The notes under the pieces are model-generated. The model was not told the origin of the DNA. It ran no database searches and was given only the letters and a program-made list of their open reading frames with translations. From assembly GCA_964392065.1 (NCBI GenBank), contig CAYMOG010000006.1, positions 1 to 62,828 on the forward strand: a stretch of 62,828 nucleotides of DNA, given 5' to 3'. How positions within the stretch are numbered: position 1 is the stretch's first letter; each line of letters opens with the position of its first letter. This document shows positions 42,177 to 50,842 of the stretch, one piece after another. This stretch comes from JASBZA01 sp964392065 (GTDB taxonomy: Bacteria; Bacillota; Clostridia; Saccharofermentanales; Fastidiosipilaceae). Position numbers and translations under genes: made by a program.

Positions 42177-43595
42177 TTATCGGGTACCATTAAACCATTG
42201 GTGTTTATCTTGTGTCAGTAATTTCTCTGCACTAGGAGGTCCCCAGGCTCCCTGTGGATAGATTTCAACTTGCATCTTGTTTTCTTCTCTTAATAAACGT
42301 AAATTGTGCATCCATTCCCAGGACGTTTCGATTTGGCGCCAGGGTGTGAAGAATTCTTTTTGGCCCTCATATACAGCTTCTAATAGACGCTCATAGGCTT
42401 CAGGCGTATTGCTGTGGGTCTGTCCGTTGGCGTTTTGCAAGAAGTCCATGACGACTTCTTTGGGCGCATTGCGACTGCCTGGTTCCTTAATAATGAAGGA
42501 AACATTTATACCTTCTTGAGGTTGAATAACAATGTGGAGCCGGTTAGCAGGTTGTTCCTTGTCTACTTGTTTATAGTTTATTGTGACGGATGTTTGCTTC
42601 TCGGCCAAAGCCTTACCAGACCTCAAATAAAACGGTACACCTTCCCAACGGGCATTATCAATATATATTTTCAATGCGGCATAGGTTTCAGTTTGGCTAT
42701 CGGGACGTACATCTTTTTCTTCGCGATACCCCTCGTATTGACCTAAAACCAACATGTCTTCTAGGGGTTGTTCAGGCTCACGCAAGCTCTTCAAGAGATA
42801 TTCTTGGGCAATTTGAAAATTCTTAGAATCGAAATCTTCTTCCTCCATGGCGACGAAAGTTAAAATCTGGAATAGATGACTCTGAATCATGTCCTTGAGA
42901 GCCCCTGCCTCATCGTAGAAGGAACCACGTGAACCGATGTCTATAGTTTCTAAAGCATTAATCTCGACATAATCGATGTGTTCCTTATTCCAAGATGCTC
43001 GGAATAACGCGTTTTCTCTTCGTAAAGTCATGATGTTTTGCACCATCTCTTTACCTAAGTAATGGTCTATATGATAGATATTATCCATGCCAAAGGCTTG
43101 TGCTAATTCTTCTGTAATGTCTTTGGCCTCTAAGTAATTTCGTCCAAAAGGTTTTTCGATAATTACCTTACGATTCGCCATTAGGCATCCTGTATCCAAT
43201 AAATTTCTAGAGATTATTGAGAAAAACTCAGGAGCAACCGCTAAATAGAAGATGAAATTCATATCTTTTCGATTCTGCCAGAGCTCTTGATCATAAAATG
43301 AGTAGAGACGATTATACTCGTTGGCTTCTTTGAAATCCATTTGGAAGTATTCGATATGCTTCGTGAAACCATTAAATCTTTCTTCGCTTAAATCAAATCG
43401 TGCATTTTCGGCTATGGAATCCCGTAAACTCTTAACATAGGCTTCTTTACTTAAATCACGGCGTCCGATAGCTAGAAACATAACATCCTCGCCTAGCAAA
43501 TCTCGACAATAGAGATTGTAGAAGGCAGGCATAAGCTTCCGATAGGTCAAGTCACCTGTAGATCCGAATATTGTATATACTGCGTTATTTATCAT
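42177..43595 (-). CDS. zwf: Glucose-6-phosphate dehydrogenase
   Basis: Zwf oxidises glucose 6-phosphate to 6-phosphogluconolactone, the first step of the oxidative pentose phosphate pathway, making NADPH. The 472-residue sequence has the NADP-binding GSTGDLTYRK at 11-20, the substrate-binding IDHYLGKE near 174-181, and EKPFGRN near 147. It is the second gene of a two-gene operon, directly after the gnd stop. No pgl gene is adjacent. Confidence 0.97.
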   Translation of the reverse strand: MINNAVYTIFGSTGDLTYRKLMPAFYNLYCRDLLGEDVMFLAIGRRDLSKEAYVKSLRDSIAENARFDLSEERFNGFTKHIEYFQMDFKEANEYNRLYSFYDQELWQNRKDMNFIFYLAVAPEFFSIISRNLLDTGCLMANRKVIIEKPFGRNYLEAKDITEELAQAFGMDNIYHIDHYLGKEMVQNIMTLRRENALFRASWNKEHIDYVEINALETIDIGSRGSFYDEAGALKDMIQSHLFQILTFVAMEEEDFDSKNFQIAQEYLLKSLREPEQPLEDMLVLGQYEGYREEKDVRPDSQTETYAALKIYIDNARWEGVPFYLRSGKALAEKQTSVTINYKQVDKEQPANRLHIVIQPQEGINVSFIIKEPGSRNAPKEVVMDFLQNANGQTHSNTPEAYERLLEAVYEGQKEFFTPWRQIETSWEWMHNLRLLREENKMQVEIYPQGAWGPPSAEKLLTQDKHQWFNGTR

Positions 43596-45107
43596 TTATA
43601 CTTCTTCCTCCAAAGGCCAATCATGATGGAAAATACCGTGGCGATCGGTTCTCTGAAAAGTATGTGCACCGAAGAAGTCTCTTAAGCCCTGAATAAGATT
43701 GGCAGAGCTTCTGCCACAACGTATTTGGTCATAATAGGAAACACTTGCAGAGAATGCAGGTAAGGGATAGCCACTACTTACACCTACAGCGGTAAATTTA
43801 CGTAAAGAGGGGAGAGCATGCGCCATGATTTCCTGGAATTCATCCGCTAAGAGCAGATTTTCTAATTCAGGGTTCTCATCATATGCACGCATGATAGGGT
43901 TTAGCAAAGCTGAACGGATAATGCAGCCTTCGCGGAAAGTCGCTGCAATTGCACCGTAATTGAGATTCCATTGGTAGGCTTTGGCAGCGGCTCGGTAGAG
44001 GGCAAATCCTTGTGTATAGGCCATGACGCGAGCGGCGAGGAAAGCTTGTTTTATTTCCTCAATGCTAATAGAGAATGATTTTTCTTCTACAGGATAGACT
44101 TCGAGGGTTTCTGCGGCCAGAACACGAAGACTCTTATGCATACTAATGTATCGGGCATTCAGACCGGAAGCTAACACCGATAAGTCCACACCTAGAGCGA
44201 GACCTTCTTCATTGGTCCAGCGTCCAGTACCCTTTTGCCTAGAAATATCTAGTATGTGATCGAGGATATAGGGACTGTTTTCTTGAACTCCATATTCTCT
44301 TACGGCATGGGCAAGTTCTTCAGGTTCGTCGGAAGAGAGCAGATAGTCGTCTGGATTTGAGACGTCTTTTTCTAAGAGTATCTTCACGGTGATTTCGCTT
44401 AAGTAGGAGGAGAGTTGGCCTTCGTTCCAGTTTTGGAATATTTCAGCAATGGCTTCGTTCGTCATGCCTTGTGCTTGTAAGTAATGATAAATCTCGACAA
44501 TAATCTCCATATCTGCATATTCGATACCATTGTGAACCATTTTCACATAATGGCCCGCACCGCCTTCGCCCATATAGGAACTACAGGGTTTGCCGTCCTC
44601 GGCTTTGGCCGCAATGGCATCGAAGATGGGTTTCATGTGTTCGTAGGCTTCGTAGTCCCCTCCAGGCATGAGAGATGGGCCAAATCTAGCACCGCTCTCG
44701 CCCCCGGATACGCCCACGCCTAAGAAGTAGAGTTTATGTTCGTGGAGTAGTTTGGAACGGGCCTCGGAATCTTGGTAATAAGAATTTCCACCATCCATGA
44801 TAATATCTCCGGTATCCAATAGAGGAATGAGACTATCGATTAATAAATCTACAGGGTCTCCAGCCTTTACCATTAGGAAAAGTCGGCGAGGTTTCTTCAA
44901 ACTCCTAACTACGTCTTCTAGAGATTCACATACTAGCAAGTCGTGTTCTGGATTCTCATCGGCGGCATCTTGTGCCCTATCGGTAGAACGGTTGTATATG
45001 GATACTTTGAATCCATTGTCGGCCATGTTTAGCGCCAGATTCTTCCCCATGACGGCCATGCCTAATACAGCGATATCTCTAGTTTCTAAATGTTTTTCAT
45101 CAATCAT
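43596..45107 (-). CDS. gnd: 6-phosphogluconate dehydrogenase (decarboxylating)
   Basis: Gnd converts 6-phosphogluconate to ribulose 5-phosphate, CO2 and NADPH. The sequence shows the Rossmann motif GMAVMGKNLALN near 15-26, GGNSYYQDS near 106, VSGGESGARFGPSLMPGG near 130, and KMVHNGIEYADM near 185. At 503 residues it is slightly longer than the usual 470-480 because of a different C-terminus. Start set at ATG 45107; a TTG at 45119 is in frame but lacks a ribosome binding site, and the site at ATG is also weak. It is co-transcribed with zwf. Confidence 0.96.
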   Translation of the reverse strand: MIDEKHLETRDIAVLGMAVMGKNLALNMADNGFKVSIYNRSTDRAQDAADENPEHDLLVCESLEDVVRSLKKPRRLFLMVKAGDPVDLLIDSLIPLLDTGDIIMDGGNSYYQDSEARSKLLHEHKLYFLGVGVSGGESGARFGPSLMPGGDYEAYEHMKPIFDAIAAKAEDGKPCSSYMGEGGAGHYVKMVHNGIEYADMEIIVEIYHYLQAQGMTNEAIAEIFQNWNEGQLSSYLSEITVKILLEKDVSNPDDYLLSSDEPEELAHAVREYGVQENSPYILDHILDISRQKGTGRWTNEEGLALGVDLSVLASGLNARYISMHKSLRVLAAETLEVYPVEEKSFSISIEEIKQAFLAARVMAYTQGFALYRAAAKAYQWNLNYGAIAATFREGCIIRSALLNPIMRAYDENPELENLLLADEFQEIMAHALPSLRKFTAVGVSSGYPLPAFSASVSYYDQIRCGRSSANLIQGLRDFFGAHTFQRTDRHGIFHHDWPLEEEV

Positions 45108-45302
45108 AATTAACTTCAACCTAGTCTTTCATTAATTTCATTACTAAACATTTTACGTGATAATACTGAATGCCTAAGTAACTTAACTACTACTTTTGCG
45201 CTCTATCCTATGCTTGCATGTTTTCCTTGAGCAGTTTTCTAGATCGATTGCCAAAGCAACACGTGCCAACTACAAAAAGGTGTTCTTTTCACAGAGCGGT
45301 TC

Positions 45303-45324
45303 CTCCTTTATACTTATAAGACAA
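45303..45324 (-). promoter_or_regulatory. Putative ECF-sigma promoter element (copy upstream of gnd)
   Basis: On the minus strand TTGTCTTATAAGTA, then T, then AAAGGAG; 21 of 22 bases match the element in the ECF sigma operon leader. It lies about 200 bp before gnd and about 45 bp before the divergent pepF copy 2. It includes the palindrome CTTATAAG, so it might also work as an operator. Confidence 0.45.
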
Positions 45325-45369
45325 ATAAGATGTATTGTTAAAGGATAGAAAGATATTAGGAGGTGTCCT

Positions 45370-47157
45370 ATGGCAAAATTAATAACAAGACAAGAACAAG
45401 AGAAGCAGAATACTTGGTCTGTGGATAGAATGTTCGATTCAGACCAGAAGTGGGAGGAAGCGTTTCAAGCACTAAAAGAGGATATGCAAGAGGTTCTGAG
45501 TTTCCAGGGTCGTTTAGCAGAAGGTCCTGATGTGATGGCTCAAGCCTTAGAAACCATATATGGATTACAAAGACGTTTGGAAAACGTTTATGTATATGCC
45601 AGTATGCGTTCGGATGAAGATACAGCAGATGCCCATTATCAGGATCTAAACATGCGGGTGTCTAGCTTATATAATCAATTTGAAGCTTTGACAAGTTTCT
45701 ATGAGCCTGAGGCTCTAGCACTTGGAGAAGATACGCTAGAGAAATGGTCACAGCATGAGGTCTTGGAAGCTTATCGGCGTCCTCTAGAAGAACTCTTGAG
45801 AAGAGCTCCTCATACCTTGGATCAAGAGCAAGAACAGCTATTAGCGGAATCTGCTGAAGTACGAAGTGCGGCTGGAAATGCCTATAATCTTCTGAATAAT
45901 GCAGATATGCGTTTCCGTTCAGTGACACATAATGGAGAAGAAGTTGAAATAACCAACAGCAATTTCGTAGCGTTACAGATGTCATCCGATAGAGATTTAA
46001 GAGAGAAAGTTTATAAGGCGTTTTACTCTTCTTATCAAGAACATGAGAATACCATAGCGTCTTTATTCCAATCGAATATTAAGGGTTCTAGATTTATGAG
46101 TAAAGCGAGGAAGTATCCATCGAATCGCGCGATGTACTTGGCAGGATCTAATATCCCTGAAGAAATTTATGATAATTTAATCCAGACTGTACACGACTAT
46201 CTACCGGCTATGCATGATTATGTAGGTTTGCGTAAAGAAGTATTAGGCTACGACCGCTTGCATTTCCATGATGTATACGCTTCATTAGTTGGTTCTTACG
46301 ATAAAACGTATACTTTTGATGAGGCGAAGGAATTAATTATCGAAGCTCTAAAACCTCTAGGCGAGGAATATGTAGCGATTGTCCGAAGTTCCTTCGAGGA
46401 TCGTTGGATGGATATCTATCCGAATAAGGGTAAACGCTCCGGTGCGTATAGTTCCGGTAGTTACGACTCTTATCCCTATATGCTCTTGAACTTCAATGGC
46501 ACATTAGATTCGGTGTTTACTTTAATTCATGAAATGGGTCATTCCGTACATTCTTATTTAAGCCATAAGAACCAGAGTTATGTTACCGCAGGCTATAAGA
46601 TTTTCGTGGCGGAAGTTGCTTCTACTTGTAACGAAGCCTTACTCACCCATTATTTATTAGAGAATACAGAAGATCCAGAAGCTAGAAAGTATATCTTAAA
46701 CCATTACATGGATTCTTTTAAATCGACACTCTATAGGCAAACAATGTTTGCAGAGTTCGAACGTATTGTTCATAAAAAAGTAGAAGAGAATGTCTCTCTG
46801 ACAGCTCCAGTGTTAAACGACATCTATAGAGATTTAAATGAAGCGTACTTCGGCCCAGAAATGGTGGTGGATGAATGGATCGCGCTAGAATGGGCGAGAA
46901 TCCCTCATTTCTATAGACCATTTTATGTATATCAATACGCCACCGGGTTCTCTGCGGCTACAGCACTTAGCCAAAAGATTCTAGAAGAAGGTCAAGTTGC
47001 TGTGGATGCGTATCTGAAGTTCTTAAGTTCAGGTTCTTCTCATGATCCTATTGAACTCCTGGAAATTGCAGGCGTCGATATGCGAGAAAAGGAACCGGTT
47101 GCCAAGGCACTGGACGTATTCCAAGAAACCATTAAACAATTCAGAGAATTGTTATAG
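45370..47157 (+). CDS. pepF: Oligoendopeptidase F (M3 family), copy 2
   Basis: A 595-residue M3B zinc peptidase with HEMGH at about 387-391 and the third ligand in EVASTCNEALL near 415. It shows the PepF pattern RSGAYSSGSYDSYPYMLLNF before the active site and FYVYQYATGFSAA near 520. It is clearly a different subfamily from the copy at 27833, so the pair is not a recent duplication. Strong ribosome binding site (AGGAGG). Monocistronic, with a terminator right after the stop. Confidence 0.95.
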   Translation: MAKLITRQEQEKQNTWSVDRMFDSDQKWEEAFQALKEDMQEVLSFQGRLAEGPDVMAQALETIYGLQRRLENVYVYASMRSDEDTADAHYQDLNMRVSSLYNQFEALTSFYEPEALALGEDTLEKWSQHEVLEAYRRPLEELLRRAPHTLDQEQEQLLAESAEVRSAAGNAYNLLNNADMRFRSVTHNGEEVEITNSNFVALQMSSDRDLREKVYKAFYSSYQEHENTIASLFQSNIKGSRFMSKARKYPSNRAMYLAGSNIPEEIYDNLIQTVHDYLPAMHDYVGLRKEVLGYDRLHFHDVYASLVGSYDKTYTFDEAKELIIEALKPLGEEYVAIVRSSFEDRWMDIYPNKGKRSGAYSSGSYDSYPYMLLNFNGTLDSVFTLIHEMGHSVHSYLSHKNQSYVTAGYKIFVAEVASTCNEALLTHYLLENTEDPEARKYILNHYMDSFKSTLYRQTMFAEFERIVHKKVEENVSLTAPVLNDIYRDLNEAYFGPEMVVDEWIALEWARIPHFYRPFYVYQYATGFSAATALSQKILEEGQVAVDAYLKFLSSGSSHDPIELLEIAGVDMREKEPVAKALDVFQETIKQFRELL

Positions 47158-47160
47158 TGC

Positions 47161-47190
47161 AAAAGGTCAGAGAAATCTGACCTTTTTATT
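47161..47190 (+). terminator. Terminator of pepF copy 2
   Basis: Perfect 10-bp stem AAAAGGTCAG / CTGACCTTTT with loop AGAAAT and a T-rich tail. Confidence 0.92.
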
Positions 47191-47381
47191 TTATTAAAAT
47201 TTTTATAAACTATTCAATACTGATGTAAAACGCATACAATTTTATATTTATTCTATAGCATTGTGTGTTATTAAATTCACAAATAGTTAACAGGTGATGT
47301 CTGGGAAGTATGCCTAGTACTGATGAGATTTACCTTTTGTCTTCCGACATTCGCATCTAGCGAGACTTATTAGGAGGGTTT

Positions 47382-48078
47382 ATGAAAAAATTATTGGGAA
47401 TTTTACTCGCTTCTGTCATCGCTTTGCAATCGACAAGCCTTGGCTTCGCTCAGGTCAGCACACAGGACGTAGAGGAGAGTGAAACGCATGTTACAAGCAC
47501 TCTTGTGACCGAGGAAAGTGTAGAAACCACTACCCCTGACTTAACAACAGAACTAGAGCTCATAGAAGAGAAGAGACTACAGAAACATCTGAGACGTCAT
47601 TAAAGTAAATGATGAGGAGAGAAGTATTCTTATTGTGAATCAATATGATGTGCCTGTTACGGAGCCTAGTGAGACGGAGCCGACCACNNNNNNNNNNNNN
47701 NNNNNNNNNNNNNNNNNNNNNNNNNNNNNNNNNNNNNNNNNNNNNNNNNNNNNNNNNNNNNNNNNNNNNNNNNNNNNNNNNNNNNNNCCTACGACGGAGC
47801 CAACGGAAACAGAACCTAGTGTGACGGAACCTACCACAGAACCAACGACTGAACCTACATCAGACTTGACCACAGAGGAGAGTTCCGAAGTCAGCACCTC
47901 GAGTACTACAGAAGCTCGGGTTACAGAGTCCGTTCGTGAAACGACTACAAAACCAGGAGAATTGCCAACGACTGGTGAAGGTTCCAAGAGTTTGATTATA
48001 GGTTTAAGTTTCATTGCTCTAGCCCTTGCAGGTGGAGGTTTGAGTATCATACGCAGAAGAAAGCATAGAGAAGAATAG
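47382..48078 (+). pseudogene. LPXTG-type surface protein, broken by frame changes and an assembly gap
   Basis: The 5' part (47382-47603) encodes a signal peptide (MKKLLGILLASVIALQSTS) and a Thr/Glu-rich start, then stops. A second frame (47635-48078) carries Thr-Glu-Pro repeats and a sortase sorting signal: LPTTGEG, a hydrophobic segment (LIIGLSFIALALAGGG) and RRRKHREE. Between them the Thr/Glu-rich pattern continues in a third frame (EETTETSETS at about 47567-47596), so at least two indels would restore one reading frame. A run of 100 N at 47688-47787 sits in the repeats. Either the gene is a true pseudogene or the repeat region is misassembled. With a correct sequence it would be a wall-anchored, elongated stalk protein. 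Confidence 0.75.
47688..47787. other. Assembly gap (100 N) inside Thr-Glu-Pro repeats
   Basis: Exactly 100 N, a conventional placeholder for a gap of unknown size. Repetitive codons for Thr, Glu and Pro flank both sides, so the true length may be quite different. Confidence 0.98.
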
Positions 48079-48111
48079 AGTATTCTATTTTATAAAGGCA
48101 AACTAATTAAT

Positions 48112-48141
48112 AAGACCAGGCAACAGTGCCTGGTCTTTTTA
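48112..48141. terminator. Terminator after the surface-protein gene
   Basis: Perfect 11-bp stem AAGACCAGGCA / TGCCTGGTCTT with loop ACAG, T-rich tail on the plus side; it can also serve the convergent GTPase gene. Confidence 0.92.
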
Positions 48142-48162
48142 TGTTTTTCGTATCTTGTACGA

Positions 48163-49380
48163 TTAGTCTTTATTGTACTCTTGTGACGTTTCGGATAGTT
48201 GTTTTAGTGCTTCTTCAGCTGTATCGGGTGGCGCTAAGTCCTCTGGCTTGGATTGTTTTAGGAAACGACTCTTGTTCTTAAGAATTTCTTGTTGGAAGGC
48301 TTCTTTTAGGAGAGAGGCGAAATTTTCCTTATTAATTTTCTTGTTGTTATAAATCCCCGCGGCGTAGCGTAACATGACTTTATTATAAGCATAGCCTAGT
48401 GCTGCGGTTACGCTTGCTGCTGTTCCACCAGAAATCACTCCACCTAATGCAGACCCAGCTCCTGGTACGAGTTTAAACAGAGAGCCTACGATGTTTCTTC
48501 CGATAATGGTTGCACCACCTGTGCCTAGAACAGAACTTATCACGGAACTTAGCAAGGATTTATCAAGTGGTAAACCATAAATTGAGGTGAGATGAGCAAT
48601 CATACCGACTTGCATAGGAACTAGGACGGTTGCATCTGCAAAAGGTACAGGTGTGAAACCCGTTGCAAATGCGGTGGAGGTGTAGCCCAGAACGGCTTTA
48701 TTTGCACGTTCGTATTTGCGTTTAATATCTACCTTCTGGGCGTTGATAAAAGAAATGCGTTGTGCTTCAGGTACAGTTTCTATTGTCCTATCTACTAATT
48801 GTTGTAAGCCTCTTGTTTCCAAGTTAATCTCTGATGAGATTGGATAGGATTTCGCTAGGACAGGTACCATGGATTGTATAGGCAAGTTTAGTTTCTCGAT
48901 CTCATGGAAGAGCGGTAAGAAGTTATCGCCCAAGACTTGTGTTAGTACAATTATTACGGGCATATGCTGGGCTAATTCTCTGATCCATTCGATTTCATAG
49001 GTTTCAATACGATTAGAGGTTGCATTTATGCAATACCAACAGATGTGTATCATTTCTTCAGGATTATTTTTTCGTAGGGGTTTGGCGATTTCTTCTAGGA
49101 TTTCCTTACGAATTTGATTTTGTGTATCCTGTTTCAATTCCATGCCCTTAGTATCATAAATAACAAGGGGGACACCTTCTTTACTTATTTTCTGTAAATG
49201 TTGTGTGACAGGGACACCTACGCCCGTTTTTGCAAGCTGTTCGCGAAAGACGGCATTGATTAGTGTGCTCTTACCGACGCCAGTTTTACCGGCGATAAGA
49301 ATGTTTAGTCTCGCGAGGTTTCTAACTTCTTTATCATATTGATCAAGGAAGTGTTTGATAATATCAAAATCATTCGTCAT
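48163..49380 (-). CDS. GTPase with DUF697-like membrane-associated C-terminal region
   Basis: A 405-residue protein. The N-terminal G domain shows P-loop AGKTGVGKST at about 31-40, a Thr in TGVGVPVTQH, and DTKG (DxxG) near 77; the usual TKxD specificity motif is altered to LTQVLGD. Residues about 215-350 are Gly/Ala-rich and hydrophobic (FATGFTPVPFADATVLVPMQ, LVPGAGSALGGVISGGTAAS), as in DUF697/YcjF proteins, suggesting membrane association. Start set at ATG 49380 with AAGGAAA upstream; the ATG at 49404 overlaps the terminator hairpin region. Function unknown; the group is linked to stress and envelope processes. Confidence 0.85.
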   Translation of the reverse strand: MTNDFDIIKHFLDQYDKEVRNLARLNILIAGKTGVGKSTLINAVFREQLAKTGVGVPVTQHLQKISKEGVPLVIYDTKGMELKQDTQNQIRKEILEEIAKPLRKNNPEEMIHICWYCINATSNRIETYEIEWIRELAQHMPVIIVLTQVLGDNFLPLFHEIEKLNLPIQSMVPVLAKSYPISSEINLETRGLQQLVDRTIETVPEAQRISFINAQKVDIKRKYERANKAVLGYTSTAFATGFTPVPFADATVLVPMQVGMIAHLTSIYGLPLDKSLLSSVISSVLGTGGATIIGRNIVGSLFKLVPGAGSALGGVISGGTAASVTAALGYAYNKVMLRYAAGIYNNKKINKENFASLLKEAFQQEILKNKSRFLKQSKPEDLAPPDTAEEALKQLSETSQEYNKD

Positions 49381-49408
49381 AATTTTTTCCTTTTTATTTA
49401 TCATAGTA

Positions 49409-49441
49409 AAAAACTTCTACTAAAGATAGTAGAAGTTTTTT
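49409..49441 (-). terminator. Terminator between the HxlR gene and the GTPase gene
   Basis: Perfect 13-bp stem AAAAACTTCTACT / AGTAGAAGTTTTT with a 6-nt loop. It lies after the HxlR gene and only about 30 bp before the GTPase start, so the GTPase would rely on read-through unless a promoter is hidden here. Confidence 0.88.
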
Positions 49442-49466
49442 AATTGCCACTGTTCATAGTGTTTAC

Positions 49467-49769
49467 TTAAAACCACTTGTTGGCCCAATCTTGAATTGAA
49501 TGAATAGAAGGGCCTAAATCTCTACCCTTTTGTGTTAAGGAATATAATATCTTAACAGGTGTTTCAGGATAGACTTCACGCACGATTATTTTTTTGTTTT
49601 CGAGTTCTTTGAGTCTCTGAGCTAGCATCCGAGAGCTTATATCTGGAATTCGGTCAGCAATATCAGAAAAGCGTAAGTCTCCGGCCAAGAGTGAATTCAC
49701 GATTAAGCCATTCCAACGTTTCCCTAAGATTTCAAAGGCCTCGTTCAGACAAATTCTAGCATGTCCCAT
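49467..49769 (-). CDS. HxlR-family transcriptional regulator
   Basis: A 100-residue winged-helix regulator of the HxlR family: the single N-terminal Cys at 7 (ARICLNEAFEILGKRWN), LRFSDIADRIPDISSRMLAQRLKELENKKIIVREVYPETPVKILYSLT with the wing, and a C-terminal helix for dimerisation. Such regulators often sense electrophiles or quinones through that Cys. Ribosome binding site GAAGG. Its target is not clear; no detoxification gene is adjacent. Confidence 0.93.
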   Translation of the reverse strand: MGHARICLNEAFEILGKRWNGLIVNSLLAGDLRFSDIADRIPDISSRMLAQRLKELENKKIIVREVYPETPVKILYSLTQKGRDLGPSIHSIQDWANKWF

Positions 49770-49920
49770 AATTAAAACCTTCTTTCTCTGGAATGTACAT
49801 TAATAATTATACTCATTCTAAAACATCTAGCGTCTGGTGATAGTATATTAAGTTACTTTTTCAAACTAGTTGAGAAATCTTCCCGTTTTATTTACATTTG
49901 TGGAGAAGTAAATAACCTGC

Positions 49921-50733
49921 TTACTTCTGAAATCGTAAAATTGCTCGGAAACTCTCTTTATTACCAGCTCGCAGCGCATGTACTGCAATGTCGGTATAGG
50001 TTGCTGTTTCTTCTAGTATACAAGCTTCTGTGTGTAATATTTCTTCTTGGAAAACTTCTTCAACATAATTGATATCCAAACTACTCACATAACCTTCTGG
50101 ATGGAAGAGAGCGGCAGCATCTCTACAGAGAGCAACATATCGTGTGTTATTCATATGGCCATTACGGTCAATTTCACTATATCCAATTACTTTGTCATAG
50201 GACTTAGCATCCGTGAAATCTGCGAAGTTACGACGCAAACGTGTAGGAGGGTAGGGCAAGGCATGGAGTGTACTGAGCATAGGATTTTCACCATCAGAGA
50301 AAATAGTACTGGGGCTAAGAAGTTTATGGGTATCTGCGCTTGCTATTGTCCAGAAACTTCTTGCAGCACCATAGGCTTGGCCATCGCTATCAAACATGTA
50401 ATAGTCACGGAAAAATCCTAGACGATCCATACCCGATTGCCAAGTGTAAATACGCACTTCATCTCTCCACTTAGGGTGTTTCTGAAAACGTGCACTCACA
50501 CGATTCAGTATCCAGAGAATTCCTTGGCTATAGATGTTTTTGGCGGAGAAGTTGGAATCTTTGATGTGACTGTTGGAAACTTCTTGCATGAGGGAGTTAA
50601 TAACATTCGTATGTAGCTTACCATCTTGATCACATTCACTGGCACGGATGGTATAGTTTTCTGCGTAGTAGATATTGTCTCGGGATTCTTCGGCAATGTA
50701 TTTCTTTAAATCATTTTCTATTAGGAAGTTCAT
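49921..50733 (-). CDS. Acyl-ACP thioesterase (FatA/FatB family)
   Basis: A 270-residue double hotdog-fold protein of the acyl-ACP thioesterase family, which frees fatty acids from acyl carrier protein. The first half shows ASECDQDGKLHTNVINSLMQE near 31-51 and ILNRVSARFQKHPKWRDEVRIYTWQSG near 75-100; the second half shows the typical YSEIDRNGHMNNTRYV near 185-200, with the Asn/His residues used in catalysis. It has no transit peptide. Ribosome binding site AGAGG. No other fatty-acid gene is next to it. Confidence 0.92.
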   Translation of the reverse strand: MNFLIENDLKKYIAEESRDNIYYAENYTIRASECDQDGKLHTNVINSLMQEVSNSHIKDSNFSAKNIYSQGILWILNRVSARFQKHPKWRDEVRIYTWQSGMDRLGFFRDYYMFDSDGQAYGAARSFWTIASADTHKLLSPSTIFSDGENPMLSTLHALPYPPTRLRRNFADFTDAKSYDKVIGYSEIDRNGHMNNTRYVALCRDAAALFHPEGYVSSLDINYVEEVFQEEILHTEACILEETATYTDIAVHALRAGNKESFRAILRFQK

Positions 50734-50842
50734 TTTTTACCTCTTAAAAATTTATTGGACTTTATAATACATGGCTGGGAGTAATAATGCTACAATTACA
50801 AAGATTATGAAATGACTTGTTTAGGGGAGGAGAGGCATATCC

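Noticed and set aside
27833..47157. Two pepF genes considered as a recent duplication
   Set aside because: The proteins differ throughout, including the residues around the zinc site, so they are distinct subfamilies.
47640..48050. Long minus-strand reading frame opposite the surface-protein repeats
   Set aside because: It is the antisense shadow of Thr-Glu-Pro repeats and includes the N run; no start signal or family.
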